A DNA stretch of 64,000 nt from contig OZ012685.1 in the NCBI GenBank assembly GCA_963942565.1, forward strand, positions 3,767,537 to 3,831,536, in the 5' to 3' direction. Position numbers and translations under genes: made by a program. A model generated the notes under the pieces. The model searched no databases. It had not been told where the DNA came from and saw only the letters and a list, made by a program, of their open reading frames with translations. Of the stretch, positions 58,896-64,000 are shown piece after piece; position 1 is the stretch's first letter; every line of letters begins with the position of its first letter. The DNA comes from Maea johnstoni (Eukaryota > Annelida > Polychaeta > Spionida > Magelonidae).

Positions 58896-59960
58896 AGGTA
58901 AGAGTGGCACTGAGATTGTTGTCCACAATAGGTGTTGGCATCTCCGCAGTGTTCGCCATGAGAGGTTCTGCTGTACCAACAAGATAACCACAATTTTTGG
59001 GGTGCTACAGGTATGAATAGATTTAGATCTCATTAGTCAGGGAAGGTTTCATCTCAGGGCTGTATATTGGGTCTGTCATCCTTTAGAAGATAACTTAGGA
59101 AATAAGCAAAAATCCCAAAATATCTTTGAGGAGAGTTGAAAGTTGGGGTTTCTAATCAACATTTCTCCTCTTAAGTATTTTTCAGAAAAAAGTGAAAAAA
59201 AAATACTTTTAAAAAAAATATATGTTGTCTGAAAGATACTATGAAAGTAATGAGGAGATGTTTGAGTGCTCCAGGATTAAGATGTTGGTTCCTGGAGGAC
59301 CTGTATTGTCTCAGTGCTGTGTGCAGGGTCTCCAGAATGACTCATCACTCCGCTGCGACTATGTCAAAGCAGTGACATGTGAATTAGCAGCAAACCCCGC
59401 TGTCACTCAAACCCCGCTTTTCCAATACATACCCCATAGCATTCTAATAGCCCGTGCAACCCCATGACACCTAGATGATACAACACACTAATATACATCT
59501 TATTCTTCACAGAAATAATAAGAAAACCTTATTATCATGACTTGTTCCTCAAAGCTATCCCATAAACTTCCACTAAAATTTTCAGAAAACCATTTTACAA
59601 GATAAAAAAGTATCATTTGCATGTAAGTATTTAGTATTTGGGAGTAAATGAGTTAACTTCTCAGCGTTATATTTTTTCCTCAAATCCCAGAAAAAATGAG
59701 AAGTATCATGGGCATGATAACTGATTAGTATGTCGATACCTAAGAAAAAGCATGGCTGACCTGAAGTTGACTGATGGAGATACTACCCCCTTGTGAACAT
59801 CAATCCTCCAAGCGAAATATTAGTCTTTATTCAAAAAGCACAGATAAATGTGGAGCTTGATCTACCTTGACATATTAGGTTGGTGCATTGCATCAGGGAC
59901 AAATAGACCTCTCTGATTGCATGCAAGGCTGGTATCGCAACCACCACATCTATGGTGGAT
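58896..59960. other. Intergenic block, no gene seen
   Basis: 59080-59190 has TTAA-family-like words (AAATATCTTTGAGGAGAGTTG). 59240-59470 is GC-richer single-copy sequence with an 81-codon plus frame lacking known motifs. Confidence 0.4.
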
Positions 59961-59963
59961 AAC

Positions 59964-59999
<36 letters not shown>
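59961..59999. repeat. (ACA)n microsatellite
   Basis: About 12 perfect CAA/ACA units. Confidence 0.95.
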
Positions 60000-60342
60000 G
60001 ATCTATGCCTGTTAGTTCTGTTATCTTTGTGTATGTTCTATATGCTAATGGAACATACAAAAAAAGTTAGTATCCACAAAAGAAAATTTATTACATCTTT
60101 TCATATGCACAGCCTTAATGTTTTGATGTAAATATCTATAAATTTCGTTTAACAGGTAAGGAGAAGGACTGATACATACACATGTAAAAGAGCAGAATAA
60201 ATCTTCTACTTTGAGGTGAGGTGCCCACTATGAGAAAACAAACAAAAAAAAAACATGTAATAAATTGAATACCTCTATGGGCATATCTTTAAGAGAAGAG
60301 GAAGGTATTTTTGTAACAGGTTATTAAATAATTACAAATGAA

Positions 60343-60402
60343 TGAATGAATGGATGGATGGATGGATGTACGGATGGATGAATGAATGAATGACTGAATG
60401 AA
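60343..60402. repeat. (GAAT)n / (GGAT)n microsatellite
   Basis: Alternating GAAT, GGAT and single variant units over about 60 bases. Confidence 0.9.
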
Positions 60403-60527
60403 TAAAAATGATTTGAAAATAAAAAGGTTATTAGCATTAGCGGCAGCAGCCTTAGATAAAGTACCTAGTCCCTGAAAAATAAAAAACACTGGAGTTGAAC
60501 TTGGTTGTTGAAAGTTTCACCATTTCC

Positions 60528-62248
60528 GATCACTAGCCTAGACTCTAGGCTAACGCAGTATGAGCAGCGGAAAGGGGTATGCAAGGATGAGGAGAGGGGG
60601 ATGCCCCTCTTTAATTGCCGTATTAATTGTGCCACATCTCAGCCACTGTAATCACTAGCCTAGAATCTAGGCTAGCGCAGTATGAGCAGCAGAAGAGGGT
60701 ATGGAGGGATGAGGTGAGGGGGCTGCCCCTCTTTAATTGCCTTCTCCTAGCCGTCTTAATTGTACCACAGCTCAGCCACTGTAATCACTAGCCTAGAATC
60801 TAGGCTAGCGCAGTATGAGCAGCAGAAGAGGGTATGGAGGGATGAGGTGAGGGGGCTGCCCCTCTTTAATTGCCTTCTCCTAGACGTCTTAATTGTGCCA
60901 CATCTCAGCCACTGTAATCACTGGCCTAGAATCTAGGCTAGCCCAGTATGAGTAGCAGAAGAGGGTACGGAGGGATGAGGTGAGGGGGCTGCCCCTCTTT
61001 AATTGCCTTCTCCTAGCCGTCTTAATTGTGCCACATCTCAGCCACTGTAATCACTGGCCTAGAATCTAGGCTAGCCCAGTATGAGCAGCAGAAGGGGGTA
61101 CGGAGGGATGAGGTGAGGGGGCTGCCCCTCTTTAATTGCCTTCTCCTAGCCGTCTTAATTGTGCCACATCTCAGCCACTGTAATCACTGGCCTAGAATCT
61201 AGGCTAGCCCAGTATGAGCAGCAGAAGGGGGTACGGAGGGATGAGGTGAGGGGGCTGCCCCTCTTTAATTGCCTTCTCCTAGCCGTCTTAATTGTGCCAC
61301 ATCTCAGCCACTGTAATCACTGGCCTAGAATCTAGGCTAGCCCAGTATGAGCAGCAGAAGGGGGTACGGAGGGATGAGGTGAGGGGGCTGCCCCTCTTTA
61401 ATTGCCTTCTCCTAGCCGTCTTAATTGTGCCACATCTCAGCCACTGTAATCACTGGCCTAGAATCTAGGCTAGCCCAGTATGAGCAGCAGAAGGGGGTAC
61501 GGAGGGATGAGGTGAGGGGGCTGCCCCTCTTTAATTGCCTTCTCCTAGACGTCTTAATTGTGCCACATCTCAGCCACTGTAATCACTGGCCTAGAATCTA
61601 GGCTAGCCCAGTATGAGCAGCAGAAGGGGGTACGGAGGGATGAGGTGAGGGGGCTGCCCCTCTTTAATTGCCTTCTCCTAGCCGTCTTAATTGTGCCACA
61701 TCTCAGCCACTGTAATCACTGGCCTAGAATCTAGGCTAGCGCAGTATGAGTAGCAGAAGAGGGTATGGAGGGATGAGGTGAGGGGGCTGCCCCTCTTTAA
61801 TTGCCTTCTCCTAGCCGTCTTAATTGTACCACAGCTCAGTCACTGTAATCACTAGCCTAGAATCTAGGCTAGCCCAGTATGAGTAGCAGAAGAGGGTACG
61901 GAGGGATGAGGTGAGGGGGCTGCCCCTCTTTAATTGCCTTATCCTAGCCGTCTTAATTGTGCCACATCTCAGCCACTGTAATCACTAGCCTAGAATCTAG
62001 GCTAGCCCAGTATGAGTAGCAGAAGAGGGTACGGAGGGATGAGGTGAGGGGGCTGCCCCTCTTTAATTGCCTTCTCCTAGCCGTCTTAATTATGCCACAT
62101 CTCAGCCACTGTAATCACTAGCCTAGAATCTAGGCTAGCAATGTATGAGTAGCAGAAGAGGGTACGGAGGGATGAGGTGAGGGGGCTGCCCCTCTTTAAT
62201 TGCCTTCTCCTAGCCGTCTTAATTGTGCCACATCTCAGCCACTGTATC
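60528..62248. repeat. 133-bp satellite-like tandem array, 13 units
   Basis: The palindrome centre TAGAATCTAGG begins at 60661, 60794, 60927, 61060, 61193, 61326, 61459, 61592, 61725, 61858, 61991 and 62124, all exactly 133 apart. A first, degenerate unit (TAGACTCTAGG) starts at 60539, 122 bases before the next. Each unit has CTAGCCTAGAATCTAGGCTAG-like inverted symmetry (10-base arms, single central base), GGGATGAGGTGAGGGGGCTG, CCCCTCTTTAATTGCC and GTCTTAATTGTGCCACATCT. Units from about 60927 to 61725 share GGCCTAGA and GCCCAGTATGAG variants, and most also share GAAGGGGGTACGG; outer units differ. 133 is not a multiple of 3, so it is non-coding. Confidence 0.98.
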
Positions 62249-62476
62249 ATCTCCACTGTATTACCTACTCAATCAGTCGCCATACACAGGCCGCCCCCGC
62301 TGGGACGCAGGGAGACCAACTCCTTCAGCCTCCTGCTCAACCTCACACTGCAACTCTTCAAACGCTTGACTTAATTAAACTTATTGTGGCTTTTAAGTGG
62401 CACTGAGATCGCGGCAATATGGCTATTACTCAGAAATGGAGTTACCCCATAATGTTGGTGAGGATGAGGATGATGG

Positions 62477-62513
<37 letters not shown>

Positions 62514-63889
62514 GATGAAGATTATGATAAAAAGGGTGATGATGTGGATAACATCACTGATATTTAAAGGGACAATGGCGACATCTATGAAGATAGTAAA
62601 AACAATGATAGCCATGGTAAGAAAGCAGTGGTGATAACAATTGTGTGGATGATAATGATGAGGATTATGGTGGTGATGATGATGATGATGATGATGTTGA
62701 TGATGATGATGATGATAATAGTACAGGTGGTGAATTTCTTTGCCCTCATTGGTGGTATGTTGTAATCTGGCTGCAGTAGGTAGAGATCAGCTAGCTATTT
62801 TCCGTATTACCAGCATGGTCTTACCCAGGATCTGGAGAAAAGGGGTCAAAACTGAGGATAAATTAAATTTTGAGAGTCAAAAGTCAGTTACCCAATTTAT
62901 GAAAATATTCATATCAACAAAGTTTGCTTCTTCACATCAGTTAATGTTCCTATTGCCTTGTATGGGTGAAACTTGTGAAATGTTTCCTTGGACTCCACAA
63001 ATACAGAAAATAAATCTGCCAACATACACCTGGGAGTCATTTATGGCTGGGTAAGTCCATAATTATCAGAAACTGGTAGGTCTTGTCAATTGTTTGGCTT
63101 TCTCTAATAACATGGTCTCTTAAAAAGTAAAGATTGTACACATAAACATGTTAAAAGCAATAATGCCATACAGATTCTCAATCCATCTTTAAAAGCAATG
63201 TTATGACAACATAATGATTATTGATGCATATACCAATTTAGAATGTCATAAGATGTTAATGCCTTTCACTGTAATAAACATGGTCCATTTCCCCCTAGAA
63301 AGAAGAAATAGAAAGAAGGAATTCTAGCCTAGCTAATTTTTTCCTATTTTCATCACGCAAATCTGTGTTGCTCGCTTGGATTCTTGCATTGGCTGTCACT
63401 CAATTATTGATTCCAAAAGTGTTATTTTCTTCTAATTGTTTTGGTGATCGCGACTGTTTTTGTTCCGCTAGACCTCGTGCCATCTGTGAAGTGCCACCTC
63501 TGCGCTACATTTTTATGCCTGCTTGCTCAAAGTCCATCAAAACTAGAAATCTGATTTTGTCCATGGTTAGTTTCCTGCGGAGAATGCATGGTGAAATTGA
63601 TAAGTGACACATCAGAGGCTGGGAAGTGATAAAAAGCCGCGCGGCTGGTCATACACACTGACTCCAGTAATTAATGCTCCCTGGCTAGAATGCCGCAACA
63701 CACAAATCCACAACAATGCAGGCCACAAATGACAGTTTGCGTTAGAGTATTGCTCCATTCTGCATGGTTTCAATTGTCTACTGCTGTTTGTTCACAGATT
63801 TTTTGATTTTGAATTGGAATTTCATCTATCATCACTTTTTTTTACCAATTGAGGCTCAATCATTTACTATGTTATAGAGAATCAATGAG
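62249..63889. other. Intergenic block with GAT microsatellites
   Basis: (GAT)n at about 62468-62513 and 62661-62718, with Met- or Asp-rich artefact frames. 63360-63700 is complex single-copy sequence (80-codon plus frame, no known motif) that could be a conserved element. No gene recognised. Confidence 0.45.
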
Positions 63890-63961
63890 GAACTGTTGAT
63901 TATCAAAGTTAATTAACCGCCCCTTAGGGGCTCCCTGATTAACTTTGATAATCAACAGTTC
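63890..63961. repeat. Perfect 24-bp inverted repeat with nested loop palindrome
   Basis: The arm at 63890-63913 (GAACTGTTGATTATCAAAGT plus TAAT) is exactly reverse-complemented at 63938-63961. The 24-base loop contains GCCCCT, T, AGGGGC, itself a 6-base inverted repeat. It could be a cruciform, a hairpin RNA or a very short foldback insertion. No target duplication was found. Confidence 0.9.
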
Positions 63962-64000
63962 TGTGTGGCCTTCTCTTTACAAACTATTTCAACCATCCAT

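Noticed and set aside
60528-62248. CRISPR-like array
   Set aside because: The 133-bp units repeat completely with no variable spacers, and the context is eukaryotic.
62419-62634. Met/Lys-rich protein
   Set aside because: Created by the (GAT)n microsatellite.

Overview
This is a eukaryotic, animal-type window with very low gene density. I found no complete protein-coding gene. It holds tRNA-derived SINEs, many short non-autonomous DNA transposons, one large inverted composite of a transposon-like gene, minisatellites, microsatellites and AT-rich unique sequence. Good matches to the bilaterian CTCF core motif and to RFX X-boxes, plus a repeated gene family I associate with aquatic invertebrates, suggest a marine or freshwater invertebrate. 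I cannot name the species or phylum from sequence alone. The window looks like a gene desert or a very large intron.

Layout. 0-18 kb: AT-rich intergenic DNA with remnants of several small repeat families (a TTAA-flanked family, a TACCAAATG-ended family, SINE fragments), a 30-bp minisatellite near 3.1 kb and several GC-richer single-copy islands. 18-28 kb: an irregular tandem cluster that runs into a dispersed 270-bp repeat, a compound trinucleotide microsatellite carrying an intact-ended MITE (19146-19320), SINEs, a (GT)n tract and a 310-base homopurine tract. 28.0-33.5 kb: the centrepiece, a nearly palindromic composite with arms of about 2.0 kb and a 1.5 kb spacer. It holds two opposed copies of a gene with FEN/XPG-nuclease-like motifs and a C-terminal Tesmin/TSO1-type CXC domain. 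A pogo/Tigger-like MITE lies in both arms and a hAT-type MITE with a perfect 8-bp target duplication lies in the spacer. 33.5-44 kb: unique sequence, a perfect CTCF-consensus match (36244), a 96-bp minisatellite (37.9-38.2 kb), TTAA-family copies and a candidate terminal exon on the minus strand (43445-43588). 44-60 kb: a 456-bp MITE, a second copy of the 270-bp repeat, a 265-bp AAT microsatellite wedged against a SINE tail, an 89-bp triple repeat and two perfect palindromic X-boxes 159 bp apart. 60.5-62.25 kb: a 13-unit, 133-bp satellite with a strong palindrome in each unit. 63.9 kb: a perfect 24-bp-arm hairpin with a second palindrome in its loop.

The parts do not form a pathway. What can be read is insertion history (the MITE inside both arms predates the inverted duplication; the hAT MITE lies only in the spacer) and possible regulatory content (CTCF-like motifs, X-boxes, GC-richer single-copy islands that could be conserved non-coding elements). 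All functional statements are inferences from sequence and remembered family features. No database search was run.
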